Assembly (NCBI GenBank): GCA_964030785.1
Contig: OZ034968.1
Span: forward strand, 52,091,730-52,155,729
From: Siderastrea siderea
Lineage: Eukaryota > Cnidaria > Anthozoa > Scleractinia > Rhizangiidae
Direction of reading: 5' to 3'
Length of the DNA: 64,000 nucleotides
Translations under genes and position numbers: made by a program
Shown: piece by piece, positions 23,181 to 37,187 of the stretch
Position numbering within the stretch: position 1 is the first letter of the stretch
Layout: each line of letters starts with the position of its first letter
Notes under the pieces: generated by a model
The model's input: only the letters and a program-made list of their open reading frames with translations
What the model was told of the DNA's origin: nothing
Databases searched by the model: none

Positions 23181-23325
23181 TTCTAGTAGTCCCTTGTCCC
23201 TCGCTTTGTTATTTGATCATAACCATAACCAGCTTGGGGAGGGAGTAGTTTGCAACGCGCTGAAGCAGGACACTTTCTTGAGTTTATCCTTTCCGAGCAT
23301 TATTAAAGCACAATTTTCTTAGGAA

Positions 23326-26300
23326 ATGGCAGAGGAAAGTCAAAGGACTGAAAGGGTACGTTATTGTGTATTCTCGCAGGGTCCTGCGCTTGCACGGTTT
23401 GCAATCTCATGTCATTTTCCGATTCATTTTGTAGGTGGAGAAAGTCGGAGACTTGACCGTATATGTTGTGGTACGTTTTCCCTTTGGTTTATTCTATGTT
23501 AATTTGTCTGTGAGGTAGTTTAGCCTGTATCTGTTGGCATTTACAGCATTTCAGTTGCATTGCATGGAAGATCGGGAGCATTTTGCCTTGGCTTGTGCAG
23601 AATGATCGCGAGCTGGTTCAATATCTCCTCGTTGTGCGCTGTAAGCTTATACACTGTTGATCGCTGACCTTTTCCTAGGGCGAGGATTCCCGGGATAAAC
23701 AGGATGAGAAGGAGAACATTAAGAGGAAGGAGGTCATGATAACGTTCCACGATGTAGGAATGAATCGTGAGTGATGTTTTTGTTGAATAAATTCATGAAA
23801 GGTTCTCTGTTTATTTGCCTTGCTTGAAAACAGCAAGCCACCTTCCCCAAAACAATGGATAACGCGCGTTGCTGTTTTCGGCAACCAGACAAAAGCAATA
23901 ATTCGTTTCAGTGTTTATTGGACACTTAGCTTGGCTCTTTTAAATTAATCACAACTAGCCGTCATCGGGGGCGGTTTCCGAAGCGATAGTAAGGTGAAAG
24001 AAAGGAGGGAGAGCGAACATGCATGGAGTTTCTTGTTGTTTTGCTGCAAGTGGGATTCACTAGCAAGCTTATTATACTCATCCTGATATGTGCGTACCAT
24101 GGAAACTGGACATTTGATTTTAATAATTAGAGTGTTAAAATCAGGTTTGGCGGTGGTTTTTCTTTCTTCATTCAAACTTTTGAGCTCATGTACAGCCTCG
24201 GGGCTCGAAACCGCAAAGCATGATCGACCCCGGTCAGCATAAAGTGAAGACGTGTTTGAAAATTGTCCGTAGAAAATATCAGCAAGGTTAACTTTGTTGA
24301 ATTAGAATTATCTTTAAAATTGCTGTTATATTTCGCACCGAAAATAGATCATTTGTTGTTCAATATATCTGCGTTGTGATCGAAGTATGGATCATTTTAT
24401 ATATTGCACCATGTTGTAAGCTTTCTGTGACCGAGGGCGCCACAATAATGCATATTAAATTTGCAGCAAAACACAAACCGCGTTATGTTATGACTTAATT
24501 CAGTCTGGATAATCCATTGTTGACTGGAATAGGATTATATTTTCCCAAAGTGGAAGTTTCAAAGAGAACTTTGGATGCAAGCGCATGAATGGTTTTACTT
24601 TCTTTGTGATTGATTTTATTATGTACTCAAGAGTGTTTACTCGTTGTGAATGTATTGAATATCACAGGTGTAATCATCAAGGGTATAACATAACCGATTA
24701 TTATGGTCCACAAATGATTTTGGGAATGGCACAACACTCTTGTTAAATGAAAATGTATGACAATGTAATCTGTGTGAAGTGAAATAAAAAACAGGGCCAT
24801 TTGGAATTCATACATTGTGTGTGAAGTGTGCACAAAGGGAAACCACATGCCTGATTGGTCTGTTCATTCACTCAATATATGGTGCCCGCACTAAGGGGAG
24901 TCGTACATGCTCGAGTTGGACTTCAAGTTCGAGTTCGAGTTGGACTTCGAGTTAGACTTCGAGTTGGACTTCGAGTTGAACAAAATTTTTAAAAAAAGTA
25001 ATTAAGTAAAGTATACACTTAGCTCAGGGCACCATGAGCGCCCGCAGCAAGCCACGTGAGTAGGCCATTTTGAATTAGTCACAGAAAGCTAATAAGTCAG
25101 TAATAGGACGCTTAAAGTACTGCATTGCAGTTTTACAACAAGTCAAACTTGAATTCGTTTATTTATTTCCTTGAGGAGTTAGTTCTACAGTTCGTTCAGG
25201 TTGTTGAAGGTTTTCGAACTTGTATCATGTACAAGTCGGAAGCTACGGACAATTACTAATAAAAGTAGCACATTTAAGTGGAGTAAGGGGCAACAAGTCT
25301 CTGCCAAATCAATTAATTAAATTAAATCGGTTGCGATTTTATAGCTGAACGGTAAATAAAATGGGGTTGGAAGGCCTGCGCGACTCCTACTTCACGTCTT
25401 TGTTCGCTGCGCCTTATCTTGGTCGTTTGACCAATTTTGCTTCTTGTGTTTTTGTGGTGGGTTTAGTTTGGAGGATTTTTATATAGTGACTGAATTGAGC
25501 CGTTACAACTTAGGCGTCGCATCTTTTAAGACTTTGATCTCAAGGTCATATCTCATCAATTTTCTGATAACCGGTGGATTCTTGTGGCTCGCACTGTTAA
25601 GCGCTTGTTAAGCGACTTAACGTGGTTTCTATGCCGCTTGTGGCATATTAGGTTCGTTGAATTTGGCTCGTTTAGGAACTTGATAGGTTTTTTTCAGCCT
25701 TTCATGTTATATTTGTGACAATAAAGGATCTGAATTATTATTTACAACCGGGCCCGGCTTATATTTAATTCTGTTACAGGATGTTTTGTTTCGCATAACG
25801 GAGTGTGATCTATAGCCATATAGGTAAATGACAAATGTTGCGCTTGGAACCATCTTCAGCATTCCGTGATTTCAAGAGATATTTCGTGACAAAAAGAATC
25901 AAGATTCCAGATTTTAGATGTGTCTAGATACCTTAAGGGGTCCATTTTGATTCTGCAAGGGAAGAGGGTGGAGGATGAGCTCTTTTCGCCTTGTTAGGCA
26001 GCCAGTATTTCTCGTGGGTTTTGGAGTGTTCGAATTGTTATTTTTTTCTCCGTGTGCAGAATTTTTTTGTGATAATTGACCCCTCCCCACCCTCCCTCGA
26101 GAATCGGTGCGTGACGATCTATGAAAAAAATGAAACGAAGACGAAAGAAAGGAAAGTAAGTACATTCAAAGATCAACTCGAAGCGCAACTCGAAGTCCAA
26201 CTCGAAGTCTAACTCGAAGTCGAACTCGAACTCGAACTCGAACTCGATGTCCAACTCGAGGTTTCAGGATTCCCCGCACTAAGGGAAGATATCCACAATT

Positions 26301-29300
26301 TGTTGCCTCATTGAGATTCTTACTTCCAGTATAAATAAATCCAATTTATTAATACCAAGTTGTAGCTTTATTGATGGACTATACAAGGTACTTGATTCAA
26401 TAAATTTACAGAATGAACGAATAATAGAACAAATGAAGTAAGGAATCAATGAACGAACGAACGAACAAACTACAAAATATTGAATACATAATGTTGAAGC
26501 TAGTTATTCAAGGTGTGACTTAGATTTCAAGGTGATGTTACAAACTGGCAAACAAGCCTTGTGGAAGTGAAAAGTTTTCAGTGTTTAAAAGATTTGCCAT
26601 ATCTATGTCTGTTTTGGCACTAAATTTTTGGTGGCATTTTTGTCCACCTTTAGAACAGTGTTTTTGTATGCATGTGTGTAAGAGGTTATATACAGGAAAC
26701 AAAATTTCTCTGCCCCTGTCGTGTTGGTTGCTTTGTAATGAGCTATTCAAAGCTATAAAAGGTTCACACATCTCAGTTAAAGTGCTTTCAGAACATTTCC
26801 CAGATAAACATGCTGTCTGAATGGTATTCTAAAAGTTTACACCTCTAGCACTGACTTTGTATGGATCCCTATTCACTTGTAAGTGATACACTGTGGCTAA
26901 CTTCCTCCCTGATTGAACAGGTGTCATTGTTGGCTCTCATTATTGTGTATAGGACCCTTTCACACTAATGCAGTTTGATTTTCATTTTATGTGAAAGGGT
27001 GAAAGCAGACATTTCTTGTCATTTTAATATGAATTAAAGCAAAAGTACATAAAAAATCTATATTCATTTTCAAACAAAATCACATTTGTGTGGATAGGTG
27101 AAAATGATGCAATTGTACATTTTTAGGCATAGGAAAACAGAACCTTTAGAAAATGCATTAGTTTGGAGGAGGCCTTAGTAAGCTCATAGCTGAGAGGCAG
27201 GTCAGGGCTCGAGACTAACGGTAGCCAACTAGTCACAGACTAGTAGAAATTTCGTTTTGGCTAGTACGTTTTGCGCTTTCACTAGCCATTGTGGCTAGTG
27301 AAAATTTAAAAGCACTAAAGCACCAGATGAAACCCAAACTAAATATTGCTTCTGATGATCGAATTCCAAAAGCAAATTGAGTGAGCAGAAACTAAAACTT
27401 ATTGCGTAGAAGGATATCATAATGTTCGTACCATACTTGTTTTGTCCTCTCAACGTTTTTCCCTACTAATTCTTGTCTCAGATGGCAATGTTTTCTCCGT
27501 CATCTCTACGTTCGAACGAAATTAGCCATCTTCAGAACGTTTCACCATACGTTTCCTTGAAAGGTCCATTAGTGCGTTCATATGACATTCGTCCACATGT
27601 TAGTATGTTCACACAATTCTTTAGTCTTGTTTTGGAAAACAATAGTTTCTCTTCCCAGCATTTCTTTCTAGGTAACGTCTTCACAACGTACGGAAGTAGG
27701 TTTGTTGATTTATTAGTCTAGCCTTCTCAACTTTCGCACGACATTGTTCTGCTCTTCCTAAGATTTTCGGTGTGTTGGTACATTCGTACGATAATTCAAC
27801 ACTGCTTAGTGTGTCTCTGTACGTTAGTATGTTCATACGGTATTAGTCTTGTCTTCTCAATGTTTATCCGTACGTTAGTGCGATTTTAGTTGTCTCATTT
27901 TACGTTTCTCCGTAATTTACTGGCCCACTGTAGTAATTCAGTTTGTCCGTTCGGCGTTCTTCCGTACATCACACATTATCTTACGGAATTAGTTTTGTCT
28001 AATAACCTTTCTCCGTAAGTTAGTAGTTGTGTATTTTATTAGTCTCTGTATCTTGGTAAGTTGGCAGTGTTTCTCCCTACTGTGGTGCATTTGCAACCAA
28101 AGTGTTTGATATGACTTCTCAACGTTTCTCCGTATCTTAGTAAGTTTGAACCTTATTAGTTTTTTTCTGCTCAATGTTTTTCCGCACTTAAATCCGCTTG
28201 TAATATACTAGTCTTCTCTTGTAGACGTCTTTCCGTACGTGAGTTGAGTGCTGTATCAGTCTTGTCTTCCCAACGTTTCTCGGTGCGATGAGATGCTCAT
28301 ATAAGGTTAACTGTTCGAGTTATTCATCATGATCTGACCGAAACAGAAAAGAGAGGCGTGAACTACATCACGGCTGGAAATTTGCCCTGAAGGCACATAG
28401 TACTTTGTATTCTGCATGTGAGGATCTTAACTGAACCGTTGGAAAGAATGTAGTCAACATTCAAGTTCTTCACTCTTGAGATTACAGCGAGGCATGTTTA
28501 CAGTACTTGACTCGGCTAAAAATTAGACATATTGAACGCAACTTATGAGAATATGTAAAAACGTCTGGCTAGGGAAAATTTATTTTGGCTAGCGAAATCA
28601 AACCTCCCCCTAGCCACTTGGCTACTAAGTTGAAAAGTTAGTCTCGAGCCCTGCAGGTTGTGAAACCTTGGATATTCTAAGAGGTATTTGGAGTGTGGGA
28701 AGATTTATGGAAGCACCATAGCCTTGCAGTCTTTTGTGTTGTGTTGAATAACAACAGAAATGGTTCTATTGGTTAGTTGCCCAAACTCTTTTCTAAAACT
28801 GTTGCATGGTGTTTGAATGGTCAAGGCAAAAAATACTGTAGTGGCATGGGGCAGAGATGTTGGGCAGGCTTTATAGCTACTGTTTTTTGTCAAAAGGGTA
28901 AGCGACAACATTACATTTAAACCAAAAATGTTTGTCTTCAGATAAAACATGCTTTGAAAGGTTCTTCCAGCATGAAGATATTGTGGGACTGTTGGATCGC
29001 TTTGTAATTTACCACATTGATGCACCAGGACAGGTAAGAATTAATTGCACATTGTGACAGACTTGTACATGTAATCTCTCCACATCTAAACAATGCATTG
29101 TCATGCACAGTGACAGAACAGAATTGTCAACTTTGGAAACCTCCATCTACGTGTAGAACCAAATCTCAGGAACAACATTAAAACTTGGTATATTGTAGTC
29201 AATGAGAAGAACTGATATTTAGGGCAGATTTCTCTTTTACATGTGATCAGCTAGCCTGTATAACTTAAGAGTTCACAGATGTTGCAGATTTGTGTTGAAA

Positions 29301-32300
29301 TATTTAAGGAAAAGTGAGATAGTGACATGATTTTTTAAAATTACCTCACTGTAGAGAGTTGCATTCAGTACTCTGATTAGTGAAATAAGACTGCATCCAA
29401 AGCAGCAAATATGCAGCAGTCTGGAAAGAGGAAATAATGCTATGGAAGTTTTGCACAATATATGGCTTTCATCGGCAGTCAAATAATATCTTTACACAAA
29501 TGTAGTTATCTGTTTACGTTATATTGGCCACTAGAAAAGGTTGGAAATTGTCAACATTGTTTGATGTTACTCGTTAAGACTTTTTAAACGTTTAAGGTAT
29601 TTCCTCTAAACATACCTATTATATCAAATTGTAGTAATTAATTGAATGGAAGTTGCTTTTGCATACAGTAACTTAACCATTATTGCTTTTTGTTTTTGTT
29701 TGTTTGTGTTTTTTTTTCAGGAGAGCAAGGCAGAAAACCTGGCAGCTGAGTAAGTAGATAATAAAACTGAGCAATCGTCAAAATTGTTGCTGGTCTTCAA
29801 GTCTTTATTGACATTATTATGTTGATGCTCTTGTGCACAAAGGAGACAAAACAAGCTGCAAATTTGAATGGCATGAGATATCATGTCTTGTAAAATACAT
29901 AATTAAGAACAGTTCTGGTAGAAGTCTTTTGTCATAGGATTAAATTTACCCCATCTTTTGCTCACTGCCACCCCAGCTGCACCATCAGCTGGATGAGCTA
30001 GCTGCTGGGAGCTTTACTTCATCTGGGACAATACAACACTCATGGGCGTAAATTACTGAGGACAAAGGTGGGGCATTTTCCGTGGCCTCTACACATTGTT
30101 CCATGTTCCCTTTTCATGGATGAGCATGTAGAAAATTGTGTTGTCTGCTCTTTTTGGGGTACACCCTGAGACTGTGTGAATTAAATTAAGTTAATTGAAT
30201 GCCTTGGCTGTCACTCACTACGTAATGAATTGACATAACCAGTTGACTGATGGTGGCTCTTCAGGGGACATATTTGTGTTACCTGTACTATGGGTCGGGG
30301 ACCACAGCCATATTGCCCAGTTATTCATTAGGAGATACATCATATGGCTGATGATGATGTTAATTAGGTAGTTTTTTGCATGACCATATTTTAAGGTAAC
30401 GTAGAGATATGTTTTCTTTCAGTTATCAGTACCCAAGTATGACAAAACTAGGAGAGATGGTTGGCCATGTCATTGACCATTTCAAGTAAGTTTGTACAGT
30501 GTATCCCGTTTTGTCCCTCATGGTAAACTGTGGCCTTTTCCTAGAATTTATTTGTGCAAAAAATCATTTCCTTACTTTATACAACCAGCAGTAACTACTT
30601 GTAAGTTAATTATCCTTCTAAATCATGTTGGCATAAGGAGTGTCTTAATATGACAACTTATATTTTTCTTTTCAGTTTGAGTGATGTAGTTTGTTTTGGG
30701 GTGGGTGCTGGAGCAAATGTTCTCACAGAACTGGCTGTAAGTAGCGTTGTAGGAGTTGTATGCTTCTTTATAAGTAGCCCTGTAGATTGTTAAGGTAAAT
30801 CTTAACTATTTTTAGTGAAGCACTGACCCAGGTGAAGGCAAGCACTGTAGTGGTTATTGAATGAGTCAGGAGATTGGAAGGTTTGTGGTTCGAGGCTCAT
30901 CTTTGTATCATGTCATGTTGTTTCCACATTGCCTCTCTCTTTCAAATCTAGGTGGTTATGCATTTTAGATTTTCACAGAACAAATTACTGGTAAATATGC
31001 ATACATGTACTTTTCAGTTTTAACTGTTGTGGGCTAACATATATGTTTGATTGATATGTCCAACAGGTATCAAAATGGGGAGACAAAATTGCTGGATTAG
31101 TTGTAGTAGAGCCAGGCATTTCCACGGTGAGCTTCAAAGAATGGGGTGAAGGAAAGGTAAGGCTTTTTATGTGAGTTGCATTAAAATATCAACACATGGT
31201 GTAAACACAATTGGAGTAGGTATTAAAGTCCGCTGTTCACGGAGAAGCGCATACGTGAGCGGAACGGCTCAAAAATAAATTGTACGGGTCGACACTAAAT
31301 TCGAACTGAGCTTATGGTGGAAAAATCCGTTGAAATCGCGCCCTAATTTTGCACATCCGCTCTTCGCTTTCCACTTTTGATAGTCTTTATTTCCTGTTGT
31401 AAATATTAGTTCGATTTTTATAATGTTGAAAGTGATTTAGCAGCCGAAATCGGCATTTTAGTCAATGGATGGACAGAAGAGACGTCGTGGTAGACGGCAG
31501 AACACGTTACATTCACGAGATTGAAGAATCCTTGAGTCTTAATTACGAACCAGCATTTTAACTGTTGCGGAATAACAAATGGCAAATCGTTAAGAACTAC
31601 AACCAGATCATCACAAGCAGGTCAAACAATAACCTTTGTCCGAGTTGCTGCTGGAGATCTATCAGTTGGATGCTAGTAGTTCGCCATAAGACAACAGAGG
31701 TGCAATGTTTTAACTCCAAGAATTCTATTTCTATTTTAACCACAACCACGAAGTGGAGTTAAAACGACAGCGCCAGAAGCTGTAGCTTCTTTATGATCAA
31801 AAGAGATGGCAACAGTCTCAGAATAATTAATTTGGATCTGACATCCGTGATAAAGAAAGTTACATGTCTTGCAGATAACCGCGAGCAAACATCAAATTAC
31901 GTATTAAGAAACTCGTGAATCCTTTCATAAATTAAACGTCACTCTTTTAAGCGGCTTTTAGGAATCCTGCAGTTAAACTGAGCACAAACACCTAACTAGT
32001 TGCCAATAATACAGAGGCACAAAGATTTCAAACGGCTCTAAGAACATCAAACACTCCAAACAGTATCACAGCTTGAGGTTTCTCCCGGATCAATAGGTCA
32101 ACCACACAATTTACGGGCACAATTTCGCTGTGTTGCCTTCAAATCATGTTGATCAAGGGAGAAATCTTGATCAAAGGGACAAAGCTGTTACGAGTGTAGG
32201 TGCGCAAGCTCTATTTTGAAGGCTGGAATAACTTCAACAACTAGCGGCAGACGTGCTTGGCCTGTCATTTCATATATTATCGACAACAAGTTATAACAAT

Positions 32301-35300
32301 TTACCACCGTATCCCGCCAGGGTTGTGAACGTGCTTCTAATTGGTCTAAAAACAATTATCTTGACAGCGCTCAAGTCATCGCTCGCACATGCGCTGAACC
32401 ATGAAACTCTGCCTTTAAATATGCCATGATTGGTCACTTAATTTGGGCACTTTCAACAAGGCCAGGGAAACTGTCTCACTGGAGTGGTACAATAAACAAT
32501 AAACAAGGGTAAAAAAAAAACAACAGGAACGATGATACTAGCACTAAAAACATTGAGCTGCGAGATGACAAGGTATAATTTAATTAATCACTTAATAATT
32601 AATAATAATAACAATTATTATTATAATTATTATTATTTAAATTATTATAATGACATTAGAAGTTCTAAAATGCTGCGTGATACCTGACAAGTTTGGTTTA
32701 CTGAGTGCAACACACTTTGCCATAAGTTAGAATTACATATGAATGCTAAAATTATTATCTTAGCCTTGACTGAACATGCTTTCATTCACACTTGTGCTGC
32801 CTAGTGATGTTTGATACTAAAAGCTACTACTTAGCCGATGACGTCGCAGCATTGAGTTCGCAGCATTCAACTTACAGATGGAAGTAGCTCCTTTGCATTG
32901 CTTCCCAGCCCGGGGGAGGGGGGGGGGGACTGTGTGAGTTTTTGGGTGGGGGTGAGCTGTTGGGACTCTAAAAATCCTTGCCCTGTGCCATAAACAGCGG
33001 CAAATACCCCTATGGCGTAAAAGTGGAAGAACCTCCCTCTGGCTGTAAAGTGTTTGCATTTGAGTGCGAGCAACTGAGAAATATTTTAATTTTGCTTGGA
33101 ATGTGCTTTTTGGTGACTTGAGGTTTGAAAGGATTTTATCTGCGTTGCATTACTGCAACGAGATATAATTTCCCGAACAAGCACGTCAGAAATTATACAC
33201 AAGACGAACCGGGACTGTAGTGAATGCAGACTTAGTCTTAGTAGCAGAATATTTTGATTTCCAACCAGCTTGTCTAAGTCAATTCGAATGTGACACTGAA
33301 AGAAAGTAATTCAGTTATTTTCAAAAGTTTTTGAAATCATTCATAATAATTATGAACAAACATTTTTTAAAGATTATTCAAAACTGATCAAAGAGCTGAA
33401 ATATACCTACACAGACTATTTATTGGAATCATTTCATTGTCACAAGTTAGCTCATATGAGCCTTTTATTTCTGGAGGGGACTGGACTGGGCTTGCTTCAT
33501 TTTTTTCATTTTTGTCTTTTTTGTACAATAACAATACTACAACACGATGTGCAATTGCCTTGAAGATCAAAGCCCGACAACTTGAGAAAAAAGGATTCAC
33601 AGAAGGAACTGTAAACTACCTCATGTGGCATCATTTTGAAAGGGTGAGTATACAATTTTTGCTATAATTACAGTAAATTCTGGCCTAGTTCATTGCTTTG
33701 TTTTTGCTCTTTACAATTTCTGACTTCCTGTGGATACACCTTGGTGGGTGGTTGATAAATCTACGATGATTGTTATCCTTGGCAATTAGGAAATGGGCCT
33801 TTAATACTACATGGTTTCTTTTCCTTGTGGTTGCATGCTGATGGTCACTAACTAATACTTTTCTATATGACTACATGGTTTATGACTCATGTTCCATCTA
33901 CAGTCAGTGATTGTTGGTGGAATTTAGCAGAACCAGTCTTCACACACTTCATGTACCTTTCAACTGCAATAAAATTGTTATCAATGGAGCTATGGTAATC
34001 TGGATTTGACACTGGAAGCTTGGCAATTTCAGCCCTGGGTGCAATCCTTGTATTGTTTCCTGGTATCTTTCTTTGCCCAGGCGTATTGATGAATACCAGC
34101 AAATCTGGGAAAACCTAACAACTGGCTAGTTAACTTGCAATGGAGTAGCATTTCATGGAGGGAAATTGCTAATTAACAGGTGGACTGCAAGCTAAGGCGA
34201 AGCCAAGAGCAAGCCATCAAAGTCAATAGAATAAGAAAGAGAACAGTCTATTTGATGCAGATTGTGGTTGAAAGTGTTTTATTTCTAATTATATTTTGTG
34301 TGTTAAAAATTTTCCTTACCTATGTACCAAGGGCAGTCTTATGAAATTAGCCCACTTCTGTGTTACCAATCAGTCTGCCAGTGGTTGGTCACTGGGTCAC
34401 GTTAAGAGCTGAGTGCAGGTCTGTTGAATGACTTGGAATCCACAAAATTTTGAATCATATTATTTAAAATTACAATCCAAACCAGTTGTGTAATGTGAAA
34501 CATGTTTTGTACACAAATGCATTTTCTCTGTCGGCAGGACACTGGAAAGCCCAAAATGGAGCTAGTAGATCAGTTTATTGAGGATGTGAAGGAGAATATG
34601 AATGCTCACAACGTTGCAGCATTTGTCAGTGCTTACAATAAGTAAGTCAAGAATTAATTAAGTTTGTTCATTAACCCTCAGATGTACATGTACCAGCAAA
34701 CTTATACTATTATTGTGGTACAAAGGTTGGGGGGGGGGGTGGGGGTTGATAGTATCTCTCTTTGGTGTTGGGGGGGGGGCTGGGTTGATAGGATCTCTCT
34801 TTGGGTTTTTTGTTGTGTTACAATATTTTGAAAAGGTTTTGCCTTTAATACATTGCCTGTAAGGGGTTGTGATGTTGACTGTGATGTCATGCAAACTAAT
34901 TCATGGGGAAAAAAAGGCTGCAAAAGAAAAATTTTTATGCTATACATGTGGAATATGATATAATCAAACACTTCTAAGCTGCTTTCTTTCAGGCCACTTG
35001 TGATGTTACATCTCATAACCCTAGCAGCTGACTCTCGCCAATCTTTGCCGAAATGCATCTAAGGGATAAAAATACAGCTTCTGAAAATGGCAGGTGCTGA
35101 TGAATCATCCTCTTTAAAAACAGCAAAAACATATATTCGGTGGGGAAGGCATCCAGCCTCCCCCCCTCTTTGCCTTATCTCTGAGGGATAATGAAGCTGA
35201 CAAGATTTTCCAACCCACAGTTCAATTTAACTAGCATAATTATGGCAAGTCACACAGAGGTGTTTGCTTGGTATTTGTTTGGTATTTGTTTTAATCCTTT

Positions 35301-37156
35301 CATCTGATGTGTTACTTCTAGGCGCAGTGATCTGATGAAGGACATGAAGGGACACAAGCTTGAGTAAGTGAACGATTATTCAGTCATGTGTCAGACTGAA
35401 TCCCTAAGTTAAAATGTTTACTTTGCAGTCAAGGACGGTCAGGCGTTCTTGTCATTAATGGACTAATGAATTCGTTAATGGAATATTGATTCCGTTCATT
35501 GGTTGAATAATCCATTCGTGAAATGAATAATCCAATATTCAAATTGAGCCTCGATTCAATAATCGAACGTTGGTTGGATTAATGAACAAAAGCTATACCA
35601 TATATGGAAGGGAGTGCGACCAGCAAACATGGCGGTCTTGAATAAAGAACAGGTAAGTTATTTTAGTATTCTAATTTTTGCATAAACACACTGTTGGTGT
35701 AAAATGTTGTTACTTTTTCTAGCAGCATTGGTACATACAATTAATTCTCCCTTTTGATATTTGCTGTTTCGGTTAAACAATACTTGTGAATATTTGCAAA
35801 AGCTTACTGGTTTGATGGATCGATTGATCTTTGTTGTCTGCTGTGACGTGCAACCTTTGCTTCATTTTACAATCTCATCTTGCACTTTATACTAAAAATA
35901 AACTTGAAAGTTGACATTTCAGGAGAAATGTGTGGTTCCAGAAAATATCCATACCCCTCCCACGGAAGGTTTTTGGTTTGCATCCTCCCACCCCTTAGGA
36001 ATTTCCGTCCCAAGGGGGTCTTTGATGACCCCCCTCCCCCCAGGAATTTCCACGTTACGCGAACATGGGTTTTGTTGTAACATTTACTATTATAACATCC
36101 ATTTTCAACATATAACGCTTTGTTATTGTTCTATACTATTTGCATGTTTGCTATCGGGTTTGAAATGTTCAGTTTTTCACGAAAATTTGTTTAAACCGAG
36201 TGTTGTAACGTTCTCTTAACGTTGGTGCCGAGGGTTGCTGCTAATAATTTGCCTGCTGAATGCGACGTAAACAACGAAGCCAAAATTTTGAGAATTGAAA
36301 TTGTGTTTGCCACACTCAAACCTGCCGTCAAAAGCGAAACTGTTGAATGTAAATTACACTAAAAATCGACGGTTATGATGTTCGAAAGAGAATTAGAGTA
36401 AAATAGCGGCTTTTTTCCTGGGATTATGCACAAGTGAATTTGCATACCGTGAGTCTAAAAATAAATTGCACAGAGGTATAAGAAATCGAACCTTTCTTCC
36501 CGCACTTTATCCTTTGTTTAAAATTGAAATAGTAAATGAAGGTCAAATGGAAACTCAAAGATAATGATAACTGTAAAAGAATTTGTAAGAAATAGCTAAT
36601 ATAGACTGAACTTTTAGTTTCAGTTCAAAAATGCATCAAATTTGCATAACGCCTGAAATCTGACCTTTTCAAATTATGACCGTCACTGTTTATGTAACGC
36701 AACAATTCTATCTCGATGATATCCGGTGAAAAGCGGCTGAAAACCCTTTGCTGGATTGCGCGATAAAAATATTTTTGTATTTGTTTAAACAACTTTGGTG
36801 TTTAGCGAAAAACGTTCCCATTGAAAGAATTGAAAACGGTGCAATATTCACCAAAGGCCAAGGAGACACGCAATTTTCCGTAAACGTGAATATGCGAATC
36901 AGGTCTACTGAAATTTCATACAAATCAAAGTCGATAAATTTGGCATTTCAGTCAACATATTTGCATAGTTTTGAAGGTCAAAACAGCCTACGTGAGTATT
37001 ACTTCATGGTTGGGATCAATCGTGCGTTGCTTTCAATTTTTTCGTGTTTCTTCACCCTCTGGAAAAGGAGCTTCCTATGAACCCCCCACTCCCGTCGGAA
37101 ATTTCTGCCTTTGAACCCCCTCCCCCTCGGACTTTCCAGTGACCTTCCGTGGGGGG

Positions 37157-37187
<31 letters not shown>

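Larger units (their letters stand above)
17518..23325. other. Intergenic DNA between CYB5D2 and the NDRG gene
   Basis: This 5.8 kb stretch has no supportable gene. The recognisable content is a Penelope-type palindrome (18013-18350), a hairpin element (20764-20927) and a TTAA-flanked inverted-repeat element (21048-21671). The rest is AT-rich DNA with pyrimidine-rich stretches near 22510-22550. Confidence 0.6.
23767..28941 (+). other. NDRG intron 3 (5.2 kb)
   Basis: The donor is CGTGAGTG and the acceptor GTCTTCAG, with a phase 1 join that restores a His codon. It contains a foldback element with minisatellite ends (24898-26272) and a hAT-like element (27203-28653), plus a short GAAC repeat near 26455. 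I see no additional exon. Confidence 0.75.

Noticed and set aside
25994..26254. Acidic Glu-Phe repeat protein on the minus strand
   Set aside because: It is simply the 12-base minisatellite read in one frame.
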